The position numbers and the translations under genes are program-made. The notes beneath the pieces are model-generated. The model searched no databases. It was not told where the DNA came from and saw nothing but the letters and a program-made list of their open reading frames with translations. 33,959 nt of DNA from assembly GCA_026004675.1 (NCBI GenBank), contig BPJP01000019.1:1-33959 (forward strand), in the 5' to 3' direction. Origin of the DNA: Gemmatales bacterium (GTDB taxonomy: Bacteria > Planctomycetota > Planctomycetia > Gemmatales > Gemmataceae). Positions 17,806-26,530 of the stretch are shown here, one piece after another. Numbering within the stretch: the stretch's first letter is position 1; each line of letters starts with the position of its first letter.

Positions 17806-18338
17806 ACGAACACGATTGTCCATGCACTCCGGCCGATCGTTCCGAATCGGAAACGACCGACCGCCGCGGATTGTTAAAGTGGTCGACAATTCTGCTCGGC
17901 GGTCTGGCAACGGCGGCAACCGGCGTTCCGATTATCGGGTTCTTGCTCGGACCATTGCGTAAGCAGAAGGACAAGTGGATCCGTGCCGGTGCGTTGAAAG
18001 AATTCGCGGAGGGAGAGATACGATTGGTCGATTTGGAGAACCCGTTGGCCAAAGCTACGGATGGAGATACCGGAAGAATCGCAGTTTATGTCCGCCGAGT
18101 AGCTGGGACGCAGTTTCAGGTATTTGCGGTCAATTGCACGCACCTCGGTTGTCCGGTGCACTGGTTTCCGCAGGCCGGTATGTTCCTGTGCCCGTGCCAC
18201 GGAGGAGCTTTTTACGAGGACGGCTCACGTGCGTCCGGTCCGCCGCCGCGAGCACTCTACGAATACGAACATCGCATCGAAAACAGTGAACTGATGGTCA
18301 AACTGGGCCATCTCCCCACATTGCAACAACCCGCATGA
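17802..18338 (+). CDS. Rieske iron-sulfur protein
   Basis: This is the quinol-oxidising electron acceptor of a cytochrome bc1/b6f-type complex. The start is hydrophilic, then DRRGLLKWS resembles a twin-arginine export signal ahead of one anchor helix (LLGGLATAATGVPIIGFLLG). The cluster-binding motifs are CTHLGC (from residue 112) and CPCHGGAFY, giving the two Cys and two His of the 2Fe-2S centre, followed by the GPPPRALYEY loop. Four bases overlap with both the preceding and the following gene, so the three are probably translated together. No faults are seen. Confidence 0.95.
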   Translation: MNEHDCPCTPADRSESETTDRRGLLKWSTILLGGLATAATGVPIIGFLLGPLRKQKDKWIRAGALKEFAEGEIRLVDLENPLAKATDGDTGRIAVYVRRVAGTQFQVFAVNCTHLGCPVHWFPQAGMFLCPCHGGAFYEDGSRASGPPPRALYEYEHRIENSELMVKLGHLPTLQQPA

Positions 18339-19831
18339 ATACGTTACGCAAGATCGTCGATTGGTTTGAGTCGCGGCTGCAACTCCGGGATTCGCTATGG
18401 CCGGTGATGCGTCATCCGATTCCGGCAGAAGTTTCGACGCGGAAGGGTTGGTGGTACGTCTTCGGCAGCATGACGATGACGTTTTTTGTATTGCAGGTTG
18501 TAACCGGCATCTGTTTGGCATTGGATTATGAGCCCACTGCGGAGGGAGCCTACGCAAGTCTGGAATATTTGAACTACGAAGCTCCAGTTGGTTGGTTGCT
18601 GCGCGCCATGCATTACTACTCTGCCTCGGCAATGGTGGTGATGCTGGTAGTGCATATGACGCAGGTCTTCTTGATGGGGGCTTTCAAGTACCCAAGGGAA
18701 TTGACGTGGATGGCTGGCGTCGGCTTGATGGTGTTGACCCTTGGATTGGCTTTCACAGGCCAGGTTCTGCGATTCGATGGTGACGCCTATTGGGGCGCAG
18801 GGGTTGCGGTGTCCGCTTTGGGACGAGTGCCTGCTGCCGGACCGTCGCTTGTCCATCTCGTGCTCGGTGGGGAGTATATCGGTGGCCATACCCTCAGCCG
18901 TTTTTTTGCATTGCACGTATTTGTTTTACCGGCCCTGCTGGTTGCCGTTCTATCGCTTCATTTATACCTCGTCGTGAAACGCGGGATTTCTGAACCGCCA
19001 GACCCGAACCGACCGGTCGTACCCGAGAGGTATGACGAAGAGTATTCACGGCTGCTTGAGTGCGGCGTTCCGTTTTTCCCTCATGCCTTCTATCGCGATG
19101 GTGTGGCCTGCGCAATAGGCGTTTTGATCGTCGTTGGTTTGGCAGTGGTGTTTGGTCCTAAAGGGCCAATGGCTCCAGCCGATCCGACACTCATTCAAGC
19201 GGAGCCACGGCCGGATTGGTACTTCCTTCCGTTGTTCGCACTGGCGGCATTGGCTCCGCCGTCGATGGAAACGTTGTTATTGCTGGGGCTGCCCGCCCTC
19301 GGGATCGGAGTGCTGTTAGCCGTTCCACTGATTGCCGGCAAGGGGCAACGAAGCGCCACACGTCGTCCTTTCGCGGTGGTCTGTGTGACCGTGAGTTTTG
19401 TGTGTCTGAGCGTTCTGGGCTGGTATGGCAAGACATCGCCATGGTCGCCACAGATGGATGCGTGGAGCGGTGAACCGATTCCGCGCCGTATCGTCGCACG
19501 ACTTTCTCCGCTTGAACTGCAGGGAGCCGTCGTGTTTCAGCACAAGTGTTGTCGCAACTGCCATGCACTCGACGGCCGCGGGGGAAAACGCGGACCGGAT
19601 TTGACATCCGTCGGAACACGATTGAACTACGACGCAATGGTACGTCAAGTCGTACAGGGCGGTGGAAACATGCCCACCTACGGTCAGAAACTCAACCGTG
19701 CGGAAATCGACGCTTTGGTCGCATTTCTCGTGGCCTTGCGCCCCGAGGGCGTCCCACCTGCCAACCTGCCGGCCGCGGCATCGAGCGCCAATTCAGAGAT
19801 AGCCCAACCAGGTATCCCGCAGTCGCCGTGA
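18335..19831 (+). CDS. Cytochrome b with fused C-terminal cytochrome c domain
   Basis: This 498-residue core subunit of the quinol:cytochrome c oxidoreductase carries the low- and high-potential haems b. The haem His pairs lie in LLRAMHYYSASAMVVMLVVH (first helix bundle) and SRFFALHVFVLPALLVAVLS (with LHL next). The quinol-site loop has RPDWYFLPLF, that is PDWY in place of the usual PEWY. After the last helix (VVCVTVSFVCLSVLGWYG) comes a class I cytochrome c domain with CRNCH (about 19552-19566), a GPDLTSVG stretch, and a probable Met ligand in GGNMPTYGQKL. The haem domain replaces a separate cytochrome c1. The operon context agrees with a bc complex that feeds the adjacent oxidase. Confidence 0.93.
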   Translation: MNTLRKIVDWFESRLQLRDSLWPVMRHPIPAEVSTRKGWWYVFGSMTMTFFVLQVVTGICLALDYEPTAEGAYASLEYLNYEAPVGWLLRAMHYYSASAMVVMLVVHMTQVFLMGAFKYPRELTWMAGVGLMVLTLGLAFTGQVLRFDGDAYWGAGVAVSALGRVPAAGPSLVHLVLGGEYIGGHTLSRFFALHVFVLPALLVAVLSLHLYLVVKRGISEPPDPNRPVVPERYDEEYSRLLECGVPFFPHAFYRDGVACAIGVLIVVGLAVVFGPKGPMAPADPTLIQAEPRPDWYFLPLFALAALAPPSMETLLLLGLPALGIGVLLAVPLIAGKGQRSATRRPFAVVCVTVSFVCLSVLGWYGKTSPWSPQMDAWSGEPIPRRIVARLSPLELQGAVVFQHKCCRNCHALDGRGGKRGPDLTSVGTRLNYDAMVRQVVQGGGNMPTYGQKLNRAEIDALVAFLVALRPEGVPPANLPAAASSANSEIAQPGIPQSP

Positions 19832-19840
19832 GAGATTTCC

Positions 19841-22120
19841 ATGGATAAGGGCAACTGGAACGCTTTATTGCTGTCATGGGAGATCCGCCCCGGCGTCGTC
19901 GTTGTCCTACTTGCCGTTGCGATCACATACATCCGCGGTTGGTGGCGCTTGAATCGCCGCGGCTTGGAACACTTCTCAGCACGGCGACTCGCCAGTTTCT
20001 TAGCCGGCTTGACCGCGATTCTTATTGCACTACAGTCGCCGCTTGACACTCTGTCAGATCTCTCGTTGCAAGTTCATATGGTGCAGCATTTGTTGCTGAT
20101 GATTGTCGCTCCACCATTGCTATTGATTGGATTCCCTTTGTTTCCCCTAATGGCAGGGCTGCCCAAATCATTTCGCAAGGAATGGATCGTTCCGTTCGCG
20201 CAATGGCGGCTCCTTAGGCAGATCGGAGATGTGATTCTGCATCCGGTCGCAACTTGGACTACCTTCGTCACGGTACTCTGGTCTTGGCACACCCCACAAC
20301 TCTATGAGCTCGCATTGCGTGCCGAAGGCTGGCACCGGATCGAACACGTCATGTTTCTTTCGGCATCTGTCCTGTTCTGGTGGCCGGTTCTTCGTCCTTA
20401 TCCATGGCAAGCCCGGACATCGCGTTGGACGTTAGTGCCCTACCTTTTTGCCGCTGGAGTGCAGGGAACCGCGCTGGCGGGAATTCTAACTTTCTCCGGT
20501 CGTTTACTCTACGCGCATTACCAAGACGCCCCGAACATCTGGGGCTTGTCACCACTGGCTGATCAGGCGCTGGCCGGCGCGGTCATGTGGGTGCCAATGT
20601 CGCTGGTCATCTTGATCGCCTTGGTGTTTGTCGTTCGCGAGGCAATCGGAGGAGAAGCGAAGACTCGAAGGATGCGGTCAACACCACATTCAGTTGTCCG
20701 AGTACCAATTCGGAAATCACAAGCGCAATCCGTTCTTGCCAGACTTTGGCTTGAACGCCGTGTGAGACTAACGTTGAGGAGTGCTGTTTTTATATTGTTC
20801 ACGTTGGTGGTGATCGACGGTTTCACGGGACCTCAAGTTTCGTCCATCAACCTTGCCGGTGTGCTGCCGTGGGTTCACTGGCGGGGAATCCTAGTGCTGA
20901 CGCTTCTGCTTGGCGCAAACTTCTTTTGCGGCGTCTGCCCATTCACGTCATTGCGAAGCCTCATACGGCGATGGTGGCAACCAACCCACAGTTGGCCGAA
21001 AAGATTGAAAACGAAATGGCTGGCGGTGCTCGCGCTGGTCGTATTTTTCTGGAGCTATGAAGCGTTTTCGCTGTGGGACAGGCCATTCGCAACTGCGGCG
21101 ATTGCTCTGGGGTTTCTGATCGTTGCCGCGTCGACACAAGCGACATTCAAAGACGCGCCTTTTTGCAAGTACGTGTGCCCCATCGGGCAATTTAACTTCG
21201 TGCAATCGTTGGCGTCACCTCAACAGGTTTCGGTGGTCGATCGAGACGTTTGCAGCGGCTGTCGAACCAAGGATTGTCTTGCAGGAAACGCGAACTCATC
21301 GGGCTGCGAGCTGTCGCTGCTGCTTCCGCAAAAGTTGGGCAACATGGACTGCACCATGTGCATGGATTGCGCCGATGCCTGCCCCCACAGCAACGTTACC
21401 TTGCTTTCGCTGCCACGAACGGAAGACATCTCAGGTGATTCTCCGCGAAGTGGTATCGGCCGTTTTCAGGACCGACCGGATTTGACGGCGATCTTCGCAC
21501 TGTTGCTGTTTGCGGCACTGGTGAACGCCGCTTGGATGACTTCGCCAATGATCGCATTGGAAGACCATATCGTTCGATGGTTTGGCATTGGCCGCACACC
21601 GATCACCACGTTCGGAATGATATTTGGGCTGGTCGCGATACCCGCATGTGTACTTTGGGCATGTGGGAGGATAAGCCAGATTGGGTCGCCGAACGACCAT
21701 TCAGCTTGGGCAAACGTACGGCGATTTATGCCGGCTATGATTCCACTCGGGTTTGGAATGTGGCTGGCGCATTACTCGTTTCATCTGGCGACGTCAGCTG
21801 ACTCGGCATGGATCGCTGTCCGGCGTTTCATCGGCGACTGGTTTGGTACGGAGCAGTCGATTGGGACGGTCGGTTGTATGTGTGGGCGTGCCGATTCGAT
21901 CACATGGCTCTTGCCCTTGGAGTTGTCATTCTTGGGGTTTGGGTTGTTCCTCACCGTGGTGACCTCGGTGCGAATTGCATCCCGAGATTTCGACTCCCCA
22001 CGGCCAACCATGGTTGCGCTAATGCCATGGTGCGGTTTGGCAGTCCTTTACTATGCGGCGTGCGTTTGGGTGTTATTGCAACCGATGCAGATGCGCGGTG
22101 CGGCGATGGCGGGGATGTGA
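19841..22120 (+). CDS. CtaG copper-assembly protein fused to a membrane polyferredoxin (NapH/CcoG-like)
   Basis: Residues 1 to about 265 are a complete caa3-type CtaG domain. It has the His-bearing helices HMVQHLLLMIVAPPLLLIG, WSWHTPQLYELAL and HRIEHVMFLSASVLFWWPVL; this family helps assemble the CuB centre. From about residue 310 the protein becomes a membrane iron-sulfur protein of the NapH/NosR/CcoG type. Its motifs are CGVCPF (near 365), CKYVCPIGQFNFVQ (near 443), CSGCRTKDC, and a 4Fe-4S box CTMCMDCADACPH (near 505). Several helices follow, with GCMCGRAD near 682. The frame is continuous over 2.28 kb with no fault, so the fusion looks genuine. A reasonable inference is that the iron-sulfur half reduces Cu(II) to Cu(I), as CcoG does, and the CtaG half delivers it to the oxidase. 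Confidence 0.88.
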   Translation: MDKGNWNALLLSWEIRPGVVVVLLAVAITYIRGWWRLNRRGLEHFSARRLASFLAGLTAILIALQSPLDTLSDLSLQVHMVQHLLLMIVAPPLLLIGFPLFPLMAGLPKSFRKEWIVPFAQWRLLRQIGDVILHPVATWTTFVTVLWSWHTPQLYELALRAEGWHRIEHVMFLSASVLFWWPVLRPYPWQARTSRWTLVPYLFAAGVQGTALAGILTFSGRLLYAHYQDAPNIWGLSPLADQALAGAVMWVPMSLVILIALVFVVREAIGGEAKTRRMRSTPHSVVRVPIRKSQAQSVLARLWLERRVRLTLRSAVFILFTLVVIDGFTGPQVSSINLAGVLPWVHWRGILVLTLLLGANFFCGVCPFTSLRSLIRRWWQPTHSWPKRLKTKWLAVLALVVFFWSYEAFSLWDRPFATAAIALGFLIVAASTQATFKDAPFCKYVCPIGQFNFVQSLASPQQVSVVDRDVCSGCRTKDCLAGNANSSGCELSLLLPQKLGNMDCTMCMDCADACPHSNVTLLSLPRTEDISGDSPRSGIGRFQDRPDLTAIFALLLFAALVNAAWMTSPMIALEDHIVRWFGIGRTPITTFGMIFGLVAIPACVLWACGRISQIGSPNDHSAWANVRRFMPAMIPLGFGMWLAHYSFHLATSADSAWIAVRRFIGDWFGTEQSIGTVGCMCGRADSITWLLPLELSFLGFGLFLTVVTSVRIASRDFDSPRPTMVALMPWCGLAVLYYAACVWVLLQPMQMRGAAMAGM

Positions 22121-22123
22121 TCA

Positions 22124-22693
22124 ATGCGTTGGTTTAGATTTCTGTTGCCTGCCCTTGTGCTATTCGTGTCCGCAATTCCTAAATTTGCGGTTGCCGATGG
22201 AGGACGCGTCCAAAGGAGTGAGATAGTCGACGGAAAACGGATCACGGTGTTTACCTCTCCGGTCCCACTGCGAGTGGGGGACATCGATATCAGTGTTCTC
22301 GTTCAGGATGACGAGACCGGACAAGTCATTCGTAACGTGCCGCTGCGCGTTGAACTTCGGTGGGTCTCCGATGGCGCGACTACCATGTCACAAATTGGCA
22401 AGAGACTCAGCCACGAGCATTCGACGAATCGACTGATGCAATCAGCGATCATCAAACTACCGTACTCGGGTCAATGGCGGAGCACGATCCATTTCGACTT
22501 GTCACAGCAACCGGCTGCCAATAACTCCCTCGAATTCCAGATGACAGTTCACGAGCAACCAGCCATGTCTCCGACCGTGATCTTGTTTGTCGCACTACCA
22601 TTTCTGTTGGTCTCTGTGTACATCCTCCGTGAGTCCATTTCGAAGCGACCCCCATATCATCAAGTAATAAGCCACGAGCCGACGGTCCGGTAA
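22124..22693 (+). CDS. Exported, membrane-anchored protein with YtkA/FixH-like domain
   Basis: The product has 189 residues: a signal peptide (FLLPALVLFVSAIPKFAVA), a beta-sandwich with SPVPLRVGDIDISVLVQD, and one C-terminal anchor helix (TVILFVALPFLLVSVYILRE). The VxVxDxxTGxxIxxxPL pattern is that of YtkA-like/FixH-like domains, which often sit beside copper-handling and oxidase assembly genes. It begins three bases after the preceding gene and closes the operon. A short AT-rich gap follows the stop. A role in copper delivery or oxidase maturation is likely but unproven; sequence identity to known members is not obvious by eye. Confidence 0.6.
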   Translation: MRWFRFLLPALVLFVSAIPKFAVADGGRVQRSEIVDGKRITVFTSPVPLRVGDIDISVLVQDDETGQVIRNVPLRVELRWVSDGATTMSQIGKRLSHEHSTNRLMQSAIIKLPYSGQWRSTIHFDLSQQPAANNSLEFQMTVHEQPAMSPTVILFVALPFLLVSVYILRESISKRPPYHQVISHEPTVR

Positions 22694-22747
22694 AATATTC
22701 CTTCCGCTAATCTTGATGCCAATCGTACCAATCAAACGGACTCATTC

Positions 22748-23434
22748 ATGCGACGCTTCCTGCTTACACTTTGGAAACGGGGATTCATTGGAACGTTCTT
22801 AACCGGCTTATTCGCACTGCTGCCTTTGGTCGTTACTTTTTGGATTATGGACTGGGTCGCAGGGCTGTTGCGCGGTTTAGTGGGACCGGACAGTCTGCTG
22901 GGTCGTGGGCTGCGATCGGTGGGCCTGCATTTCGCGGCGAACGAGTACGTGGCCACGGCCATTGGTTGGGCGATCGTGATTGCCGTGATCTGGCTGGTTG
23001 GCTTAATCGTTTCGGGCACGGCGAGATATCGGTTGCAGGAATGGTTTGATGGCCGGGTGAAGCAGATTCCGGTGATCAAGAGTATCTACGGTCCGGTGAA
23101 ACAGGTGATCGAGATGTTTTCCAAGAAAGACGAATCGGCGGTAACCGGAATGCAGGTGGTCCACTGCCGTTGGGGAGCAGACGAATCCAGCAGCTTCTTG
23201 GGGCTCTTACCGAGCAAAGACACTTACCGATTTCAGGATCAGGATTGCCACATCGTTTACCTGCCATCAGCACCGATGCCGATGACGGGCTTCAACATGT
23301 TCATTCCCGTGTCTCGAATTCGCGTCGTTGAGATGTCCGTCGAGGATTTGATGCAGGTTTACTTTTCTCTTGGGGTGATGACATCGTCGGTGGTGCCGGC
23401 AGACCTCGTCGCGTCGTCAAAGGCTGTCCAATAA
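22748..23434 (+). CDS. DUF502-family membrane protein
   Basis: This 228-residue protein carries the DUF502 pattern. Two helices (FLTGLFALLPLVVTFWIMDW; ATAIGWAIVIAVIWLVGLIV) surround a short segment. A soluble domain follows, with IPVIKSIYGPVKQVIEMFS, a GLLPSKDTY region and PMPMTGFNMFIPVSRIRVVE, where the P-x-P-x-TG stretch is the family signature. The molecular role of DUF502 is not known. The stop codon shares one base with the ATG of the next gene, so the two are probably co-expressed. Confidence 0.85.
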   Translation: MRRFLLTLWKRGFIGTFLTGLFALLPLVVTFWIMDWVAGLLRGLVGPDSLLGRGLRSVGLHFAANEYVATAIGWAIVIAVIWLVGLIVSGTARYRLQEWFDGRVKQIPVIKSIYGPVKQVIEMFSKKDESAVTGMQVVHCRWGADESSSFLGLLPSKDTYRFQDQDCHIVYLPSAPMPMTGFNMFIPVSRIRVVEMSVEDLMQVYFSLGVMTSSVVPADLVASSKAVQ

Positions 23435-24210
23435 TGATCTTCGGGTGGCTGAAAGAGCGACGTCGGCGACGCATTCTTTCTTCGCCGTTTCCTGACCAGT
23501 GGAATCGGTTGATCGAGCAGAATGTTGCTCATGCCCGACAACTGACCGATGAACAGCGTAAAAAGCTGCGGCGACTGGTGCAGGTGTTTGTCGCTGAGAA
23601 AAACTGGGAGGGATGTCGCGGTCTTACGCTGACCGACGAAATGAAGGTGACGATTGCGGCTCAGGCGTGTTTGCTGGTTGTCGGCATGACCGACGACATC
23701 CATTTTGATCATGTCCTTTCCATTCTTGTTTACCCGCATGCCTACATCGCGCCGGAGACTCGAATCGGTCGTGCGGGCGTTGTCGTTGAAAACGGTCAGG
23801 CTCGGCTGGGAGAAGCGTGGTACCGCGGCCCGGTCGTGCTGTCTTGGGAAGACACTTTGGCGGGCGGACGAATGGAAACTCCGGGGCATAATCTGGTCCT
23901 GCACGAGTTCGCACATCAACTGGATATGATGAACGGCCGAGTTAGCGACGGAACTCCGCTACTCGAAACCAACGAACAGTGCGAGCGATGGGCCAGCGTG
24001 CTGGAGCCTGAGTACCGGAAACTTGTTGAAGATTGCCAAACGGGCCATCGCGGGTTCATCGACTGCTACGGAGCCACCAACGAAGCCGAGTTCTTCGCAG
24101 TGCTGACCGAATCATTCTTCGAGCGTCCCCGTCCGCTCAAGGCCCACCATGCAGACGTTTACGATCTGCTGCGTGACTTTTACCGGCTTGATCCGACGGG
24201 CTGGCTGTAA
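23434..24210 (+). CDS. mtfA: MtfA-like zinc metallopeptidase (family M90)
   Basis: This complete 258-residue cytoplasmic protein is similar to MtfA, an aminopeptidase that binds the repressor Mlc and so influences the glucose phosphotransferase system in enterobacteria. LVLHEFAHQLDMMNG (about 23910) holds the zinc-binding HExxH. EFFAVLTESFFERP further on provides the expected downstream Glu. The LSILVYPHAYIAP region is also conserved. In a planctomycete-like background without an evident Mlc partner the physiological role may differ. It starts on the last base of the DUF502 gene. Confidence 0.9.
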   Translation: MIFGWLKERRRRRILSSPFPDQWNRLIEQNVAHARQLTDEQRKKLRRLVQVFVAEKNWEGCRGLTLTDEMKVTIAAQACLLVVGMTDDIHFDHVLSILVYPHAYIAPETRIGRAGVVVENGQARLGEAWYRGPVVLSWEDTLAGGRMETPGHNLVLHEFAHQLDMMNGRVSDGTPLLETNEQCERWASVLEPEYRKLVEDCQTGHRGFIDCYGATNEAEFFAVLTESFFERPRPLKAHHADVYDLLRDFYRLDPTGWL

Positions 24211-24325
24211 CGCAGATTCCGGTTGTGCAGATTCTCCGGCTTGCTCGCAAAGTGCCGCCAAATTGACCGAAACAGTATCCACGTGTCGATTATGCCGATG
24301 AATCCAAAAATGCTGTATTGTCGTC

Positions 24326-25047
24326 TTGCCGGGGATTGCCGTGAGCTGCCAAAAACAATGCTTGTCTATCCGACCGCCAGTTTATGCATGGGCGTGCTGC
24401 GTCCTTGTGTTGATCGGACTGACCGCAGGTTGCGCTTCGTACGAGAAATACCAACCTCGCTGCATTTCGCCGTCGGCAGTCGAACAGCAATTGAACACTG
24501 TTCCCGAGCGGGTCGAGTCGATTCAACCGTGCGCACATCATGCCTCAATGCTTGCCGAAGTCGGCGGTGTTTCGCTGGCTGATGGGGTGACCCCGGATGA
24601 GGCGGCATTTGTTGCCGTTGTTTCCAATCCAAGCCTGCGAACACTGCGTGATGACCGAGGCATCGCGAGGTCCCAGATCATCGAAGCCGGTATCCTCCCA
24701 AATCCGCAGTTCGCATACTCGTCTGATTCACCCTCATTCGGAAACACTGCCGGCACAAGGACGGCAGATTCGGAGTCGTTGAGCTGGGACGTGTCCAAAC
24801 TGAATCCTCGTGCATCGCGGATTCGTTCGGCATCGCTGTCAGCAGACGCTGTCAATCTGGATATTGCTCGACAGGAATGGTTGGTCGCTCAGCAGGCTCG
24901 GCAAGCTGTGTACGACTTGGTGGCCCTGCGACAACAGATCGACAAGTTGCAACAGGCAGAAGATGTTCTCGACAAGAATTTGAAACTGGTTGAAAAGGCG
25001 GAGCGGGAGGGCAATCTGACCCTCGTTGAGCTATCGGCAGCGACTAG
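24326..25047 (+). pseudogene. TolC-type outer-membrane efflux protein, first part (split by an IS)
   Basis: The amino half of an outer-membrane factor for a tripartite pump. It has a lipoprotein-like signal (CCVLVLIGLTAGC), then DEAAFVAVVSNPSLRTLRDD and IIEAGILPNPQFAYSSD, which are typical of TolC/CzcC proteins, and a long helical region (QQIDKLQQAEDVLDKNLKLV). The gene stops making sense at CTAG 25044-25047, where the insertion sequence begins. Joining base 25047 to 26531 gives a single unbroken frame of about 537 residues with the second part, so the insertion is the only fault in this gene. Confidence 0.88.
25044..25047. repeat. Target-site duplication CTAG, left copy
   Basis: CTAG directly precedes the left inverted repeat. 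The same four bases follow the right inverted repeat at 26527-26530. One copy belongs to the original TolC-like gene. Confidence 0.85.
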
Positions 25048-25068
25048 CAGCCTGTTGAAAAAATCGCG
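25048..25068 (+). repeat. Left terminal inverted repeat of the IS
   Basis: It begins CAGCCTGTTGAAAAAATC and matches the reverse complement of 26506-26526 at 17 of 21 positions. Both ends begin CAGCC. Confidence 0.8.
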
Positions 25069-25109
25069 TTTCAAGAATATCGTACAGCCATCTTCAACAC
25101 CAATCAGGG

Positions 25110-26526
25110 ATGGGCACGATGGCACTGGGCAAACGAACTCCGCAGCAGCAGGAGATGTGGATCGCAACGGCGGATCTTCCTCGATCTCCTGGCCATGTTT
25201 TCTATCGGAAGCTGAACGAGCTGTTGTCTGAAGTCAACTTCGATCAGGAAGTTGAGACGCTTTGCAAGCCGTACTATGCCGAGCGACGCGGTCGTCCATC
25301 GATTCCTCCTGGCGTCTATTTTCGGATGTTGTTGATCGGCTTTTTCGAGGGGATCGGCTCTCAACGAGGGATCGCTTGGCGTTGCAGTGACAGCTTGTCC
25401 TTGCGTGAGTTTCTGGGGTTGGGGCCGACCGATTCTTCGCCTGATCATTCCAGCCTGACTCGTGTCCGCGATCGACTCCCTTTGGAGGTTCATCAGCACG
25501 TCTTTCTGTTGGTGCTGCAGCTTGCGGGATTGAAGAAGCTGCTTAAGGGAACAACGATCGGCGTGGATGCCACGACCCTGGAAGCCAGTGCGGCGATGAA
25601 GTCGATCGTTCGCAAAGAGACCGGCGAAGACTGGGACGATTATCTGAAGCGACTGATCAAAGAAGAGGAAGGCAACGGCGACCCTACGGACGAAGAGCTG
25701 CGTCGCTTCGATAAGAAGCGGACGGGCAAGAAGGTTTCCAACGAGGAGTGGGAGTCGCCGAGCGATCCGGACAGTCGAATTACACGCATGAAGTCGGGGC
25801 GTACCGGTCTGGCGTACAAGGCAGAGCACGCCGTCGATCTCGATACCGAGTTGATCCTGGCGGCTGAGATTTATCATGGCGATCAAGGAGACACGGCGAC
25901 GCTTGAGGACAGCGTGAATCAGGCTCAGTTAAATCTCATTCAACTGGGGCGGAAGCCAACGATTAATGAGGTCGCTGCCGACAAGGGTTATCACTCGGCC
26001 GCTGTGCTGGCAACGTGTTGAACAATCCACTCCGTACCGTGGCTACATTCCTGAACCGAAACGACCTCGCGGCCGTCGCTGGACGGACAAACCGGCCGAA
26101 CAGCAACAGGCGGTTTACAACAATCGCCGTCGCTCGAAGCGATCTCGGCACAAGAAGCTGCAGAGACTACGAAGTGAACGAGTCGAAAGGAGCTTCGCCC
26201 ATGTTTGTGAAACGGGCGGAGCCAGGCGAACGTGGTTGCGAGGCATCGACAAAGTTCGCAAGCGATACCTCATTGCGGCCGCTGCGCGAAACCTCTCGTT
26301 GTTGATGCGAAAACTCTTTCAGATGGGGGACAGCGCGAGGACTGCAGGGCAAGCTTGCCTCTTCAGGGCTTGCCCTGGCGACGCATCTTGCCAGCTTGGC
26401 CGACCTGCGTGTCGACAGCGTCACAAGACGATTTCGTCACCGATTGTTCGCGTTTGGCTTGGCGATATTCGCCGAGGCAACAAAAAGGTCTTCGGCGTCA
26501 GAGATCGTGATATGTTCAACGGGCTG
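25110..26526 (+). pseudogene. IS1182-like transposase, frameshifted
   Basis: The N-terminal domain shows GRPSIPPGVYFRMLLIGFFE and LREFLGLGPTDSSPDHSSLT, the InsH/DUF772-type start. The DDE core has TIGVDATTLEAS (first Asp), EVAADKGYHSAAVL (second Asp) and RVERSFAHVCETGG (Glu region), then IAAAARNLSLLMRK. The frame changes near 26018: reading stops at TGA just after AVLATC, but the next frame continues as VEQSTPYRGYIPEPKRPRGR. A single surplus base explains it. The end is uncertain. The continuing frame has no stop before the element ends, while another frame gives a plausible tail whose TAG stop lies in the flanking CTAG. As written the element is not autonomous. Confidence 0.8.
26506..26526 (-). 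repeat. Right terminal inverted repeat of the IS
   Basis: Read on the minus strand it begins CAGCCCGTTGAACATATC and pairs with the left end. The flanking CTAG follows directly at 26527. Confidence 0.8.
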
Positions 26527-26530
26527 CTAG
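26527..26530. repeat. Target-site duplication CTAG, right copy
   Basis: This is the second copy of the four-base duplication made by the insertion at 25044-25047. Confidence 0.85.

Larger units (their letters stand above)
25048..26526 (+). mobile_element. IS1182-like insertion sequence, 1479 bp, inserted in the efflux gene
   Basis: The element is bounded by imperfect inverted repeats and flanked by CTAG on both sides. It carries one transposase gene on the plus strand. Precise excision with loss of one CTAG would restore the frame of the TolC-like gene. No passenger gene is present. The family call rests on the transposase type (InsH-like N-terminal domain then DDE core); assignment to IS1182 rather than a related IS5-like group is probable, not certain. 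Confidence 0.85.

Noticed and set aside
25104..25886. A minus-strand open frame of 260 codons inside the insertion sequence
   Set aside because: It lies opposite the transposase, has no recognisable motif, and a passenger gene is not supported.
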